DNA of 64,000 nucleotides from Paractinoplanes aksuensis (GTDB taxonomy: Bacteria > Actinomycetota > Actinomycetes > Mycobacteriales > Micromonosporaceae): contig NZ_JAMYJR010000003.1 of assembly GCF_024137025.1 (NCBI RefSeq), positions 1 through 64,000 on the forward strand, written 5' to 3'. Positions 34,891-45,079 of the stretch are shown piece by piece (position 1 is the stretch's first letter; each line of letters starts with the position of its first letter). The notes under the pieces are model-generated. The model saw only the letters and a list, made by a program, of their open reading frames with translations. It searched no databases and had not been told where the DNA came from. Made by a program: the position numbers and the translations under genes.

Positions 34891-36477
34891 ATGCGTGCGA
34901 CGGCCGGCGCACGGCAATGGGTCGGACTGGCGGTGCTCGCGCTGCCCTGTCTGCTGGTGTCGCTCGACGCCGAGGTCCTCAACATGGCGGCGCCGCAACT
35001 CTCGGCCGACCTGCGACCCACCGCGGTGCAGCTTCTGTGGATCATGGACAGCTACGTGTTCGTCGTGGCCGGGTTCCTGATCGCGATGGGTGTGCTCGGC
35101 GACCGCATCGGGCGCCGCCGCCTGTTGCTGGCCGGTGCGGTCGCCTTCGCGTTGTCGTCGCTGCTCGCGGCGTTCGCCACCAGCCCGGAGCTGCTGATCG
35201 CGGCCCGCGTGCTGATGGGCCTGGCCGGGGCGTCGCTGATGCCGTCGACGCTGGCGCTGATCCGGGCCATGTTCGCCGACGCGCGGCAGCGGGGGATCGC
35301 CCTCGGCGTCTGGAGCGCGTCGTTCTCGCTGGGCGGCCTGGCCGCGCCGCTCATCGGTGGCGTCATGCTCGAACACTTCTGGTGGGGCTCGGTCTTCCTG
35401 CTGGCCGTGCCCGCGACGTTGCTGCTGGTCGTGCTCGGCCCGGCGCTGCTGCCCGAGGCCCGCGACCCCTCGGCCCGCGGGTTCGACCTGGCCGGGGCCG
35501 TGCTCAGCCTGGTCGCCGTCCTCATATTTGTGTACGGGATCAAGCGCCTGGCCGCCGAAGGCCGTCCGGCCGTGCCGCTGCTGACGCTCGTGATCGCCGG
35601 TGCCGTCCTCACCCTGTTCCTGCGCCGCCAGCGCCGGATCGCGCAACCGCTGCTCGACTTGAGCATGTTCGCCGACCGCCGGGTGCGGGTCGGGCTGATC
35701 GCCAACGCGCTCTCGTTCTTCGTGCTTTACGGCACGCAGCTCGCCATCGTCCAGTACCTGCAGATCGTGCTCGACCTGTCGCCGCTGCGGGCCGGCCTGT
35801 GGGCGCTGCCGTCGGTGGGCGCGTTCCTGCTGGCGTCCTTGCTCGGGCCGATGCTGGTGCGCTGGTTCCCGGCCGGGCGGGTGATCGCGGTCGGCGCTGT
35901 GATCATGGCGGCGGGCCACGGGCTGATGGCCCTGGCCCCGTACGGCGGAGGTCTGCCGATCCTGGTCGCCGGCATGGTGATCGGCGGGTTCGGGCTGGCG
36001 CCGGTCTACACGCTCACCACCGATCTGGTCGTTTCCTCGGTACGGTCGTCGCGCGCGGGCATGGGGGCCGCGGTCACCGAGACCGGGGCCGAGCTGGGCG
36101 GGGCGATCGGCATCGCCGTGCTCGGATCGGTGGTGGTGGCGGCCTACCGCAGCGGGATGTCCGGGGTGCCCGGCCTGCCCGCCGACGGCACGCTGATGGA
36201 CGCGGCGGCCGCGGCTGATCGGCTGCCCGGCTCGATGGGCACGGCGCTGCTGCAACAGGCCGACAACGCGTACGGGATGGCGTTCGCGGTGGTGTCGCTG
36301 GTCGCGGCCGGATTGGTCGCGGTGGCGGCGGTGCTGGCGTTCCGGGTGTTGTGGCCCACCCCGCCGGGAGCGGCCGCGCCCGCATCCGAACCGTCCGATA
36401 TGGTCGTGCCGACTCAACCGTCGGAGCACTCAGCCGACGGCGGCGAGCGCGCAACAATGTCGGCCGTTGACCGCTGA
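34891..36477 (+). CDS. MFS multidrug exporter, DHA2 (14-TM, QacA/SmvA-like)
   Basis: 528 residues with about 14 membrane segments. Motif A is GVLGDRIGRRRLL near residue 65; the first helix carries LLVSLDAEVLNMAAPQLSADL, the hallmark of the QacA/SmvA branch, with the acidic residue in helix 1. It would export cationic or hydrophobic drugs using the proton gradient. The ATG at 34891 follows GAGAGGGTGT. Its promoter overlaps the CGTAACG repeats shared with the CGNR regulator. Confidence 0.92.
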   Translation: MRATAGARQWVGLAVLALPCLLVSLDAEVLNMAAPQLSADLRPTAVQLLWIMDSYVFVVAGFLIAMGVLGDRIGRRRLLLAGAVAFALSSLLAAFATSPELLIAARVLMGLAGASLMPSTLALIRAMFADARQRGIALGVWSASFSLGGLAAPLIGGVMLEHFWWGSVFLLAVPATLLLVVLGPALLPEARDPSARGFDLAGAVLSLVAVLIFVYGIKRLAAEGRPAVPLLTLVIAGAVLTLFLRRQRRIAQPLLDLSMFADRRVRVGLIANALSFFVLYGTQLAIVQYLQIVLDLSPLRAGLWALPSVGAFLLASLLGPMLVRWFPAGRVIAVGAVIMAAGHGLMALAPYGGGLPILVAGMVIGGFGLAPVYTLTTDLVVSSVRSSRAGMGAAVTETGAELGGAIGIAVLGSVVVAAYRSGMSGVPGLPADGTLMDAAAAADRLPGSMGTALLQQADNAYGMAFAVVSLVAAGLVAVAAVLAFRVLWPTPPGAAAPASEPSDMVVPTQPSEHSADGGERATMSAVDR

Positions 36478-36766
36478 CGCTCGGTCGGCTGATCGCGGGC
36501 GACTGCGGTGGCAGCCGGGATGCGTCGGTGATGTCTGTCGGCGGCGGTGTTCACGGGCGGCGCTTGTCGGGTTCTCGGGTGGCGCTTGTCGGCGAGATTG
36601 CACACCGTGACGCGCGACGGTGACGTCGAGTGGCGGTCGGCGGATCGCCGTGGCCGAGAGTGACGATTGTCGCTTTGCGTTAACTCTTGTGCGGTGTCCT
36701 TAACGCCGGAATTCCGCTAGGCTATATCTCCTATCTGCGAAATAGAATTTGAAGGGGGTGGGGGCG

Positions 36767-37492
36767 ATGACCACAGCCGCGCACAGCGCCAAGCCGGCCG
36801 ACACGAGGCATCTCGCGCTGGAGGACGCGGCCACATGCGAGCCTTTCGCCCCCGCGTCGTCCGGTCGCGTCGCCGATGCCCGGCGGGTTCCGGGCGGTCG
36901 GATCGGCGCCGACCGGGGGCATGCTCCGGCCCGGGGAGTGCGCTCCCGCGGTATGGGATCGACCGAATTGTCGTACAACGCGCTCGACCGCGACGACATC
37001 TGGGGCCGGATCGTCAAGCCCGGCGCCCGGTTGCCCTCCGTGGTGTTGCTCGAGGCCGACCTGGGCCCCATCCATCTCGATCGGCTGCGGCAGACCGGCC
37101 CGATCGTGCTGGCCTTCTTCCCGTACGCGTCGAGCGAGACCGCCGATGCCGCCCTCGCCGACTACGAGCGCCGGCTGGCCCCCGCCCTGGCCGAGTCGGA
37201 CGCCCACCTGGTCGCGGTCAGCCCGCAGATCCCGGCCCGCCTGGTCGAGGTCAAGCGCCGCCACGACCTGAGCTACTTCGTCGCCGCCGACCCCCGCCAT
37301 CAACTGATCGACGCCTTCAATCTGGGCTTCCACGCTCCCGGGGCCGACAAGCTGCTGGGTGCGGGCCGGTCCGTGCTCCCGTTCCCGGCCGTCGTCATCG
37401 CCGACCGTACGGGCGTGGTCCGCTTCGCCGACGTCCGCCCTGACGGCGCCGCCCACCCCGACCCCAACCGCATCCTGACTGCCCTGTCCTGA
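36767..37492 (+). CDS. AhpC/TSA-like redoxin lacking the catalytic cysteine
   Basis: 241 residues from an ATG with a strong AAGGGGGTGGGGGCG site; a shorter start at 36953 (179 residues) fits the domain boundary. The thioredoxin-like domain begins near residue 75. Where relatives have the peroxidatic cysteine (FFRYAGCPAC-like), this protein reads FFPYASSETADAAL, so there is no Cys at the active site. The only cysteine is in the N-terminal extension (DAATCEPF). It is therefore unlikely to be an active peroxidase. The 60-residue N-terminal extension looks low-complexity and may be wrongly included. Confidence 0.75.
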   Translation: MTTAAHSAKPADTRHLALEDAATCEPFAPASSGRVADARRVPGGRIGADRGHAPARGVRSRGMGSTELSYNALDRDDIWGRIVKPGARLPSVVLLEADLGPIHLDRLRQTGPIVLAFFPYASSETADAALADYERRLAPALAESDAHLVAVSPQIPARLVEVKRRHDLSYFVAADPRHQLIDAFNLGFHAPGADKLLGAGRSVLPFPAVVIADRTGVVRFADVRPDGAAHPDPNRILTALS

Positions 37493-37602
37493 CGCGGCGC
37501 CGCCCACCCAGCCCGAGCTCGACCGCTCTGGCCCAGGGGCCGTCGGCCTTGCTGGTTAACGAGACGTGTATCAGAGGTGAATAGTCGGGTATAGCTGTCG
37601 CC

Positions 37603-38304
37603 ATGCGGGATCGAGAACATGCGCTCGAGTTTCGGCTGGCCGGGGCGGCGGCCGGGGCGGTGGTGCTGCTGGTGCCGTTCGCCGTGCTCACGGCCATGGT
37701 CGTGGGCGGGGTGGACTGGCTGCACCGGGTCGATCAGGACGTCAGCGTAGCTGTGCACGACTTCTCGTCGGGGCGCCCGGCGCTGGTCGACTTCATGTGG
37801 TGGTGGTGCCTGGTCTTCGATCCGTGGACGTGGCGGGTGGCCGCCCTCGGCCTCGTGATCTGGCTGGCCCGGCGGGGCGCCCGCTCACTCGCCTGGTGGG
37901 TGGGTATCACGATGACGGCCGGTGGGCTGCTCGGCGTACTGCTGAAATTGGTTTTCGAGCGCGACCGGCCCTCCTTCCTCGACCCGGTGGCCACGGCGGT
38001 GGGGTATTCGTTCCCGTCGGGCCATGCGCTGAACAACGCCCTCGGCGCCGCCGTCGTGCTGGCCGTGCTGCTGCCGCTGACCCGCCGCCGGCCACGGCTC
38101 CGGACGGGCCTGATCGTCGCCGGCCTCGTCGTCCCGGCCGTGACCGGCCTGTTCCGGATCGGGCTGGGCGTGCACTGGCTGAGCGACGTGCTCGCGGGCT
38201 GGCTGCTCGGCCTGATCGTGGTCGCGGCGACGATGGCCGCGTTCGCCGTCCGCCGCCGCAAGCGTGACCCGGAGCGGGGAATAGCGATCGGCGTCATTGG
38301 GTAG
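37603..38304 (+). CDS. PAP2-family membrane phosphatase
   Basis: 233 residues with about six membrane segments and all three PAP2 signatures: KLVFERDRP near 117, SFPSGHALNN near 135 and RIGLGVHWLSDVLAGW near 185. Acts on lipid phosphates or undecaprenyl pyrophosphate at the outer face of the membrane. It is followed after 11 bases by a second PAP2 gene, so the two form a tandem pair. Confidence 0.9.
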   Translation: MRDREHALEFRLAGAAAGAVVLLVPFAVLTAMVVGGVDWLHRVDQDVSVAVHDFSSGRPALVDFMWWWCLVFDPWTWRVAALGLVIWLARRGARSLAWWVGITMTAGGLLGVLLKLVFERDRPSFLDPVATAVGYSFPSGHALNNALGAAVVLAVLLPLTRRRPRLRTGLIVAGLVVPAVTGLFRIGLGVHWLSDVLAGWLLGLIVVAATMAAFAVRRRKRDPERGIAIGVIG

Positions 38305-38315
38305 ACAGCGCGGTC

Positions 38316-39014
38316 ATGCCCCCGCTGATCGCGCAAATCGCCAAGCGACTGCTGCTGCCGGTGACCATATTGTTCGGCGTGATGGTCGGTCTCGGCCTGC
38401 TGGTGACCCGGGTCGTCGACCAGTCCTGGCCGCTCACCGTCGAGGACGACGTCAACCGCTCGTTCGAGGCGCATCGCAACAGTCCGCTCAACGTGATCAG
38501 CGAGATCGTCAGCCTGATCGGCAGCACCCCGGTCATCATCGCCGTGACCGGCGTGGCCGCCGCCATCCTGTACCTGAAGCTGCACCGCTGGCGCGAGCCG
38601 CTGTACCTGTGCCTCGGTGTGACCGCCCAGGCCCTGGTCTTCTTCTTCACCACGCTGGTGATCGACCGGGAGCGTCCGGCCGTGCACCGCATGGACGACT
38701 CCCCGCCCACGTCGAGCTTCCCGTCCGGGCACACGTCGGCCGCGGTCGCCCTCTACGTGGGTCTGGCCCTGCTGCTGTTCACGCTGCTGCAGCACCCGTG
38801 GGCCAAGCGCCTGGCCTGGCTGCTGGTCCTGATCCCGATCGGCGTGGCCACCTCCCGCCTCTACCGCGGGATGCACCACCCCACCGATGTCATCGCCTCG
38901 TTCCTCAACGGCGTCACCTGCGTCGTCATCATGTTCCGCGAGGTGCTGAACCGCGCCGTCCAGTGGGCGGTTCCGGCTCGCTTCCGCCCCGGCGCCCGCC
39001 GGGTGGCCCACTGA
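38316..39014 (+). CDS. PAP2-family membrane phosphatase, second copy
   Basis: 232 residues, about six membrane segments. The phosphatase signatures are LVIDRERPAVHRMD near 114, SFPSGHTSAA near 131 and SRLYRGMHHPTDVIAS near 180. It shares the fold but little sequence with the preceding gene, so it is not a recent duplicate. Likely co-transcribed with it. Confidence 0.9.
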   Translation: MPPLIAQIAKRLLLPVTILFGVMVGLGLLVTRVVDQSWPLTVEDDVNRSFEAHRNSPLNVISEIVSLIGSTPVIIAVTGVAAAILYLKLHRWREPLYLCLGVTAQALVFFFTTLVIDRERPAVHRMDDSPPTSSFPSGHTSAAVALYVGLALLLFTLLQHPWAKRLAWLLVLIPIGVATSRLYRGMHHPTDVIASFLNGVTCVVIMFREVLNRAVQWAVPARFRPGARRVAH

Positions 39015-39058
39015 TCGCACCTTTGTGGACGGTTGACGCCCTCGGCGACTCTGGAGCC

Positions 39059-39574
39059 ATGACTCAGGTGGTTGTCGCGGTCCTGTCGGTGACGGGCGCG
39101 TTGGTCGGCGTGATGCTGGGGTCTCTGCTCAACGCGCGGGTGCAGCGCGCGTCCTGGGCCCACCAGGAGAACAACCTGTCGCTCCGGGACCGGCGCACGA
39201 CGTATGCCGCCTTCGTCGCCGCCTGCCGGGAATGGCGGGCGACGGTGCTGGGCCCGGACGTGCCGATCATTCCGGCGTCCTCGGTCTCCCGCCATCCGCA
39301 CGCGGACGGCGGTCAGCCGCGCGTCCAGGTCGTCCGCTACCGGGCCGAGATCGGCCTGATCGCGCACACCACGGCGACCGTCCAGGCCGCCGCTGCCCTC
39401 ATGCTCGCGGTGGGGCGGTTGTCCGAGATGAGGGCCGGCCACGAGGCCGGTCAGGTTCCCGAGCCCTTCGTCCAGGCCTGCCGGGACGCGGAACGCGAGT
39501 TCAACCGGGCCGCCCGGGCCGAGCTGGGCAGCCCCGGGATCAACTTGGAGACACCGACCGGCCTTACGGCCTGA
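39059..39574 (+). CDS. Hypothetical protein with N-terminal membrane helix
   Basis: 171 residues. A single hydrophobic helix (about 3-24, VVVAVLSVTGALVGVMLGSLL) is followed by a mostly helical charged region (RASWAHQENNLSLRDRRTTYAAFVAACREW) typical of small actinobacterial membrane-anchored proteins of unknown function. The ATG at 39059 is the natural start; upstream in-frame sequence is shadow of the PAP2 gene. Its end overlaps the end of the convergent dehydrogenase gene by 11 bases. Confidence 0.7.
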   Translation: MTQVVVAVLSVTGALVGVMLGSLLNARVQRASWAHQENNLSLRDRRTTYAAFVAACREWRATVLGPDVPIIPASSVSRHPHADGGQPRVQVVRYRAEIGLIAHTTATVQAAAALMLAVGRLSEMRAGHEAGQVPEPFVQACRDAEREFNRAARAELGSPGINLETPTGLTA

Positions 39575-41039
39575 CCAGGTCCTCGAGCGTTGCTTTGGCG
39601 CCCCGGGTGTGCAGGCTTTCCAGCACCGAGGTGTACGTCTCGACGAAGCGCTCGTTGTCGGCCAGATCCCCGAACAGCTCGCGGTTCTGGATGAACGCCG
39701 TCGGATTGTCCCGCTGGGTCAGGGCGATGGCGTTCAACTCGTCGCGCAGCCGGTCGACGATCTCGATCGGGGCGCCCTGCTCGTCCGTGCCCTCGTCGTA
39801 GCGGGCCCACGACGCGACCACCGCGGTGGCCAGCTTGATCTCGCCGCCGGAGTCGAGGTTGTGGCGGATCACCGGGAGCAGCCACTTCGGGATGCGGTCC
39901 GAGCTCTCCGCGCACAGCCGGGCCACCGTGTCCTTGACCTGGGCGTTGGAGAAGCGCTCGATCAACTGGTGCTGGTACTCGTCGAGGTTGATGCCGGGCA
40001 CCGGTTCCAGCGTCGGTTCGGCTTCGCGCTTCATGTACGCGAGCAGGAACTCCGCGAAGGCCGGGTCCCGGGCCACGTCGTGCACGAGCCGGTAGCCGGA
40101 CAGGTAACCGAAGTAGCACAGCGCCTGGTGCGACGCGTTGAGCAGTCGCAACTTCATCAGCTCGTACGGCTCGACGTCCGGCACCACCTGCACGCCGGCC
40201 TCTTCCCAGGCCGGGCGGCCGGCGCCGAAACTGTCCTCGAGCGCCCACTGCGTGAACGGCTCGCACACCACCGGCCAGCCGTCGTCCACGCCGAAGTGTT
40301 TGCGCACCTCGTCGCGGTCGTCGTCGGTCGTCACCGGGGTGATGCGGTCGACCATGCTGTTCGGGAAGCGCACATTCTCTTCCACGTACGCCGCCAGAGC
40401 CGGATCCCGCAGGCCGGCGAACGCGACGAAGCTGCGCCGGGCCGCGTCCCCGTTGCCCTGGATGTTGTCGCAGCTCATGATCGTGAACGCGGGCAGGGCC
40501 CGCTCGCGGCGGCGCTCGATCGCGGCCGTGATCAGGCCGAACGTCGTACGCGGTTGATTGGGTAACGCCAGGTCGTGCTGCACGTCCTTGTTGTCGGCCA
40601 TGAACTCGCCGGTGACCGCGTTGAAGTTGTAGCCGCCCTCGGTGACCGTCAGCGACACGATCCGCACCTCGGGGGAGGCCATCTTCTCGATCACCGCGTC
40701 CGGGTCGTCCGGCGCGAACAGGTACTCCTTGATCGAGCCGATCACCCGGGCCTCGAGCGTGCCGTCGGGCGCCTTGACCACCAGCGTGTACAGCCCGTCC
40801 TGGGCGTCGAGCACCTGCTGCATGCGCCGGTCGGCCGGCATCACCCCGACCCCGCAGATCGCCCAGTCCAGGGCTTTGCCCTCGGTCATCAGGCGGTCCA
40901 GGTACATGGCCTGGTGGGCGCGGTGGAAACCGCCCACCCCGAAGTGCACGATGCCGGTGCGCAGGGCACTCCGGTCGTACGCGGGGACAGCCAGGTCGGC
41001 GGGCAGGCGGGACACGGTCTCGGCGTTGAGGGGCAGCAT
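39564..41039 (-). CDS. Mannitol dehydrogenase family polyol oxidoreductase
   Basis: 491 residues of the long-chain polyol-specific dehydrogenase family. The NAD-binding start is [18 protein letters not shown] near residue 33, and the catalytic region [16 protein letters not shown] lies near 300, with the conserved Lys, Asn and His. It would interconvert mannitol and fructose, or a related polyol or uronate. No transporter or regulator is adjacent, so its substrate is open. The start ATG at 41039 lies after a GGAAGAGCC-type site. Confidence 0.9.
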   Translation of the reverse strand: MLPLNAETVSRLPADLAVPAYDRSALRTGIVHFGVGGFHRAHQAMYLDRLMTEGKALDWAICGVGVMPADRRMQQVLDAQDGLYTLVVKAPDGTLEARVIGSIKEYLFAPDDPDAVIEKMASPEVRIVSLTVTEGGYNFNAVTGEFMADNKDVQHDLALPNQPRTTFGLITAAIERRRERALPAFTIMSCDNIQGNGDAARRSFVAFAGLRDPALAAYVEENVRFPNSMVDRITPVTTDDDRDEVRKHFGVDDGWPVVCEPFTQWALEDSFGAGRPAWEEAGVQVVPDVEPYELMKLRLLNASHQALCYFGYLSGYRLVHDVARDPAFAEFLLAYMKREAEPTLEPVPGINLDEYQHQLIERFSNAQVKDTVARLCAESSDRIPKWLLPVIRHNLDSGGEIKLATAVVASWARYDEGTDEQGAPIEIVDRLRDELNAIALTQRDNPTAFIQNRELFGDLADNERFVETYTSVLESLHTRGAKATLEDLVRP

Positions 41040-41261
41040 GGCGGCTCTTCCTCCCGGCAGTGGTTCGCAGGATCACCCACAGCATCGCATTGGAACGGCC
41101 AGGTCACCGGCGACCGACCCGAGGGATCTTGTGCACGTCCCGGTCACGGCGACTGCGCGATCGTGCACGGACGGAACGCCACGCCGACCCCGCGATGCCC
41201 GAGTCTCCTCTTCCCATGCCCGTTTTCCGTGGGCCGAACCGTCGACCGCTACCGTGCACGC

Positions 41262-42488
41262 ATGAACGATCGGGCCACCGGCATCGGATTCGCGGCTGCT
41301 CTGGGCGCCCTGGCCGGGGCCGCCATAGCCGGACGCAAGGGCGCGGTGGCCGGCGCGGCGGCGCTCGCGGTGACCGAAACGGTCGCCCGGGCCCGGCAGC
41401 AACCGGGCCAGATCCCGCCCTGGTGGTCGCGGGTGGTGATGAGCGGCGCGCTGGCCGCGATCGGCGGCCGGCTGGTCCGGGCGAGCCCGGTGGCGGTCGG
41501 CGCCGGGGCCGGCGCGGTGGCCGGTGCGCTCGGCCTGCGCCCCCAGAAGGTGCTGCTGGGCCCGGTGGTCGGCGCGGTCGTGGGAGCGGCCTTCAAGCGC
41601 GACGCCACCCCCGCCGTGGTGGCGGCGAGCGCCGTGGTCGGGTTCCGCGCCCTGTCGGCGGTGCTGTTCCGCGATCCGCAGGTCGACCTGCTGGCCGAAC
41701 GCTTACGGGCCGAGGAACTGCCTTTCGTGGTCCCGCTCGAAGCCCGTACAAATTATGTGGGAACCGGCTATGTGCGCGAACTGGCCGACGTGCTGGGCGG
41801 CAGATACCAGCCCGACGCCCCCGACGTCGGCATCGTCGCCTCGCTCGACGACCTGGCCGGCCCGCAATTCGACCCGGCCGGCGTCGACCCGCTCGTGCGC
41901 GAGTTCTACGAGCACACCACCCGCTTCCGCCTCGACATCGTCCCCGAGTGGCGGCTGTGGGTGCGCCCCGGCTACCTGCTGTACCGCAACCTCGTGGCCC
42001 GCCCGCTCGGCCAGGCCAACCTGCCGATGAACCAACGCGAGACCCTGCGCGGCGTCCGCAGCCGCATCGACACGATCACCCCCGCCGGCACGGACCTGAT
42101 CGGCGTACGCGGATGGATCCGCTCCTATGCCGACACCGACGAACCCATCTACATCGGCATCTACACCACTTACCGCCACGACGGCCGAGGCTTCGTGAGC
42201 GTCGGCTTCCCCGTACCCCAGACCAGCTTCACGGCGACGCTGCTCCCGCTACCCCGCCCCGGCGGCGGCCTGGTGCTGACGAGCCGCAGCGACCTGTCCC
42301 ACCCCGGCCACTACCTGACCTACATCGACCCGAAGACCCGCGAGCTGACCACGCTGGCCGTACCCGGCTTCGCCGAACAACTCGACGTCCACACCGACAA
42401 CGGCCAACTACGCGCCGAACACGCCTTCTCCCTGTACGGCCTGCCGTTCCTCGTCCTCCACTACAAGATCAACCGCAAAGCTCGGTGA
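41262..42488 (+). CDS. Hypothetical protein with Gly/Ala-rich membrane N-terminus
   Basis: 408 residues. The first about 125 residues are Gly/Ala/Val-rich with several weak hydrophobic stretches containing glycine-zipper patterns ([28 protein letters not shown]). The C-terminal two thirds is soluble and well ordered in composition ([39 protein letters not shown]). I do not recognise the family. It is a single gene; the 220 bases before it hold nothing clear. Confidence 0.7.
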   Translation: MNDRATGIGFAAALGALAGAAIAGRKGAVAGAAALAVTETVARARQQPGQIPPWWSRVVMSGALAAIGGRLVRASPVAVGAGAGAVAGALGLRPQKVLLGPVVGAVVGAAFKRDATPAVVAASAVVGFRALSAVLFRDPQVDLLAERLRAEELPFVVPLEARTNYVGTGYVRELADVLGGRYQPDAPDVGIVASLDDLAGPQFDPAGVDPLVREFYEHTTRFRLDIVPEWRLWVRPGYLLYRNLVARPLGQANLPMNQRETLRGVRSRIDTITPAGTDLIGVRGWIRSYADTDEPIYIGIYTTYRHDGRGFVSVGFPVPQTSFTATLLPLPRPGGGLVLTSRSDLSHPGHYLTYIDPKTRELTTLAVPGFAEQLDVHTDNGQLRAEHAFSLYGLPFLVLHYKINRKAR

Positions 42489-42560
42489 AGGTCCGTCGAC
42501 TCGCTGCCGCGTCAGCCGTTCCCCGAGGGTGCCTACGGACGCCGCGATGCGTTCGGGGAT

Positions 42561-42915
42561 GTGGACCACCATGTCGTACGGCTCGCTGTCATCGAGGACT
42601 TCTGGGATGACCGGAGCGAGGACGTTGCCGGGCCCGCCCGGGACGCCCTCGAACACGAACTCGACCGACTGGCGGAGGCGCTCAGCGAGGGGCGGGGTCC
42701 GGCCGAGACGGTCGAGCTCTGGGGCGACGAGGACCACTGGGACGCGCCCGTCTATTTCTTCCGCGACCAAGACGGGCGAGATGCCGGCCTGGAGTCGCCC
42801 CGAGCTCGACCGATGGGTGGCGTTGGCCGTCGTTCAAGCCGACCCGGAACTCCCGTTCGAGTTGTTCGTGGCGGTGGGAGCGGGACCGACCTGGCTCACC
42901 GCCGAAGCGGCATGA
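42561..42915 (+). pseudogene. Frameshifted hypothetical gene
   Basis: From the GTG at 42561 (GGGGA just upstream), one frame encodes a coherent acidic sequence (VVRLAVIEDFWDDRSEDVAG, later VELWGDEDHWDAPVYFFRD) up to about 42780. It then turns to nonsense, while another frame continues sensibly (RPELDRWVALAVVQADPELP ... AVGAGPTWLTAEAA) to a stop at 42915. A single indel near 42770-42790 would join the two into one protein of about 117 residues. Function unknown. Confidence 0.6.
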
Positions 42916-43111
42916 GCCGGTCAAGGGCGGGCTGTCGTAGCTGGGCTGGAGGCCTTCAGTCCGGTCTTGGGTGGCGGGCGGGGAGGTCGGACGGGGGTAC
43001 GGTTCGCTGCTCCCGCCGAGGGCCGCGGCGGGGCGAGCTGGCCGCCGGCGCGTCCAGGGCGCTCGCCCCACCACGGCGACGGGCGTGAGCGGTTGCGCTA
43101 CAACCAAGAGC

Positions 43112-44130
43112 ATGAGCTTGTCGACGAGCTTCACGCGGATGTTCGGAGTGCGGCATCCGATCGCGTTGGCCCCGATGGGTGGCACCGCCGGGGGCGCGCT
43201 CGCAGCGGCGGTCTCGGACTGCTCGGCGCCGGCGACGGTGACCCGCGCCGGCTGGCCCGGGAGGTCGCCGTGCTGACCGCGCGCACCGACCGTCCGTGGG
43301 GCGTCGGCTTCCTGACGTGGGCGACCGATCGGGCCGCGGTGGAACGGGCGCCGGCCTACGGACCCCGGGCGGTCATGCTGTCGTTCGGTGACCCCGGTCC
43401 GTTGCTGGAGCCGGTGCGGCAGGCCGGTGCGGCCGTGATCCTGCAGGTCACCGATCTCGACGAGGCGCGCCGGGCGGTCGACCTGGGCGCCGACGTGATC
43501 GTGGCGCAGGGCACCGAGGCCGGTGGTCACGGTGCGCGGCGCGGCCGTTCCACACTGCCCTTCGTACCGGTGGTGGTTGATCTGGCCGGGGGTGTGCCCG
43601 TTCTGGCGGCGGGCGGGATCGCCGATGGGCGGGGTGTCGCGGCCGCCCTGGTGCTGGGCGCGGCCGGCGCTTTGATCGGCACCCGGTTCCAGGCCACCAC
43701 GGAGTCCCTGGCCCCGGCCGCGACCGTCGAGGCGATCGTCCAGGGGCGGGCCGAGGAGACCGAGCGGAGCAACCTGCTGGACGTCGTCCGGGGATCACAG
43801 TGGCCGGCCGCCTACTCGGCCCGCACGCTCGGCCATCCCCATCTGGACCGGTGGCGGGGCCGGGAATCCGAAGCCGCGGCCGACCCGCGGGCGCGCTCCG
43901 ACTACGACGACGACGTGGCCCAGGGCCTCATCCCGCCTCAGCCGGTGTGGGCCGGCGAGGCCGTCGACCTCATCACCGACCGCCCGGCGGCGGCCACCCT
44001 GGTCACGACCCTGGCCGACGAAGCCCGGCAGGCCCTCACCCAGGCTCTGGCCGGGACTGGCCGAGCTACAGCCGCTTCGCCCGGGACTTCTCCGCTCGAG
44101 AGCGGTCCGGCCGAGGGCCGGGACCGCTAG
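43112..44130 (+). pseudogene. Nitronate monooxygenase-like gene with N-terminal frameshift
   Basis: The ATG at 43112 begins a typical nitronate monooxygenase N-terminus (FTRMFGVRHPIALAPMGGTAGGALAAA). Near 43200-43225 the family sequence moves to another frame (GGLGLLGAGDGDPRRLAREV) and stays there to the end at 44130. That part includes the FMN-phosphate motif QGTEAGGHG, LAAGGIADGRGVAAAL and GTRFQATTES. A small deletion around 43200 removed the residues between ALAAA and GGLG and shifted frame. Unless this is a sequencing error the enzyme is not made whole. Confidence 0.8.
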
Positions 44131-44536
44131 CACCTGTTTCGCAGCGGGGGCGGGCTACAGCGAGGTCCGGATCCCGCCTGGCGGCGCCCGAGCGAAAGCC
44201 CGGCTCCCGGTATCGGAACTGGGCTTCCCAGCGGCCACCACCAGACGAAATTTGGACCGTCTGACCGCGGCTGCTGGCACGTAGTTGTCTGGCGCTGCAG
44301 TCGGCCCTCGACCACCTCGACCACCTCGCCCCCACCCCCGCTGCGGAACAGGCGGCTGGCCTGGAACCGCGCACGCCGGGACCGGCTGAGCCCCGACCCG
44401 TCGGCCCCGACCCGTCGGCCCCGACCCGTCGGCCCCGACCGTCGGCCCCGACCGTCGGCTTGGAGCGCTCAGGCCCGGGACGGCCGGGTCGGGGCTGGTC
44501 GGGCTGCAACCGGCGTGGGATGTGCGGTGGGCTGGG
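44131..44536. repeat. Convergent intergenic gap with 13/14-bp tandem palindromes (44391-44458)
   Basis: No gene is seen. Three tandem copies of CCCCGACCCGTCGG (44391-44432) are followed by two copies of CCCCGACCGTCGG (44433-44458). Each unit contains the small palindrome CCGAC-n-GTCGG, so the array can fold into several hairpins on either strand. It lies between the 3' ends of the monooxygenase remnant and the GNAT gene and might serve as a two-way terminator. Confidence 0.8.
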
Positions 44537-45070
44537 TCAGGGGTTGGTCAGCGGGATCCAATAGCGCTTCACGGTGTCGGGGCCGGTGGTGCGGGTGTCC
44601 TCGTAGACGCCGCCGTTCTTCTCGATCGTGCGGGCCGAGGCGGTGTTGGACGGGATGCAGGTGATCAGCACCCGATCCAGGCCCCGGGCGCGGGCGGTGT
44701 CGAGGGTGCGGCCGAGGGCCCAGCCGGCCAGGCCCTGGCGCCGGGCCGAGGGGCGGATGCCGTAGCCGATGTGCCCGCCCACGTTGAGCAGGAAGTCGTT
44801 GAGGGTGTGGCGCAGCGCGATCGCTCCGAGGTATTCGCCGTCCTCGACGATCCAGCGGTACGTGCAGTGGACCAGGCCCTCGTCGAGCGGGGTGGCCGGG
44901 TCGGCCTCGTCGAGCAGGCGCTGGACCCAGGTGGCGAAACCGTCCGCGGTGTCGACGTCGTCGGTGGCCCGGACGCTGTGGCCGTCCATGTGCGCGCCGA
45001 GCGGCCACTCGTCGCGGGCCTCGATCCACGAGGTGTGCAGCCGGGTGGTGGGGGCGATCAGCTCGGGCAT
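44537..45070 (-). CDS. GNAT-family N-acetyltransferase
   Basis: 177 residues. The acetyl-CoA-binding loop is GYGIRPSARRQGLAGWALG near residue 100, and the family-typical C-terminal strand LITCIPSNTASARTIEKNGG follows. The N-terminus MPELIAPTTRLHTSWIEARDEWP is the common actinobacterial form. The substrate is unknown. It follows the NUDIX gene after nine bases on the same strand and is probably co-transcribed. Confidence 0.9.
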   Translation of the reverse strand: MPELIAPTTRLHTSWIEARDEWPLGAHMDGHSVRATDDVDTADGFATWVQRLLDEADPATPLDEGLVHCTYRWIVEDGEYLGAIALRHTLNDFLLNVGGHIGYGIRPSARRQGLAGWALGRTLDTARARGLDRVLITCIPSNTASARTIEKNGGVYEDTRTTGPDTVKRYWIPLTNP

Positions 45071-45079
45071 GAGCCGAAT

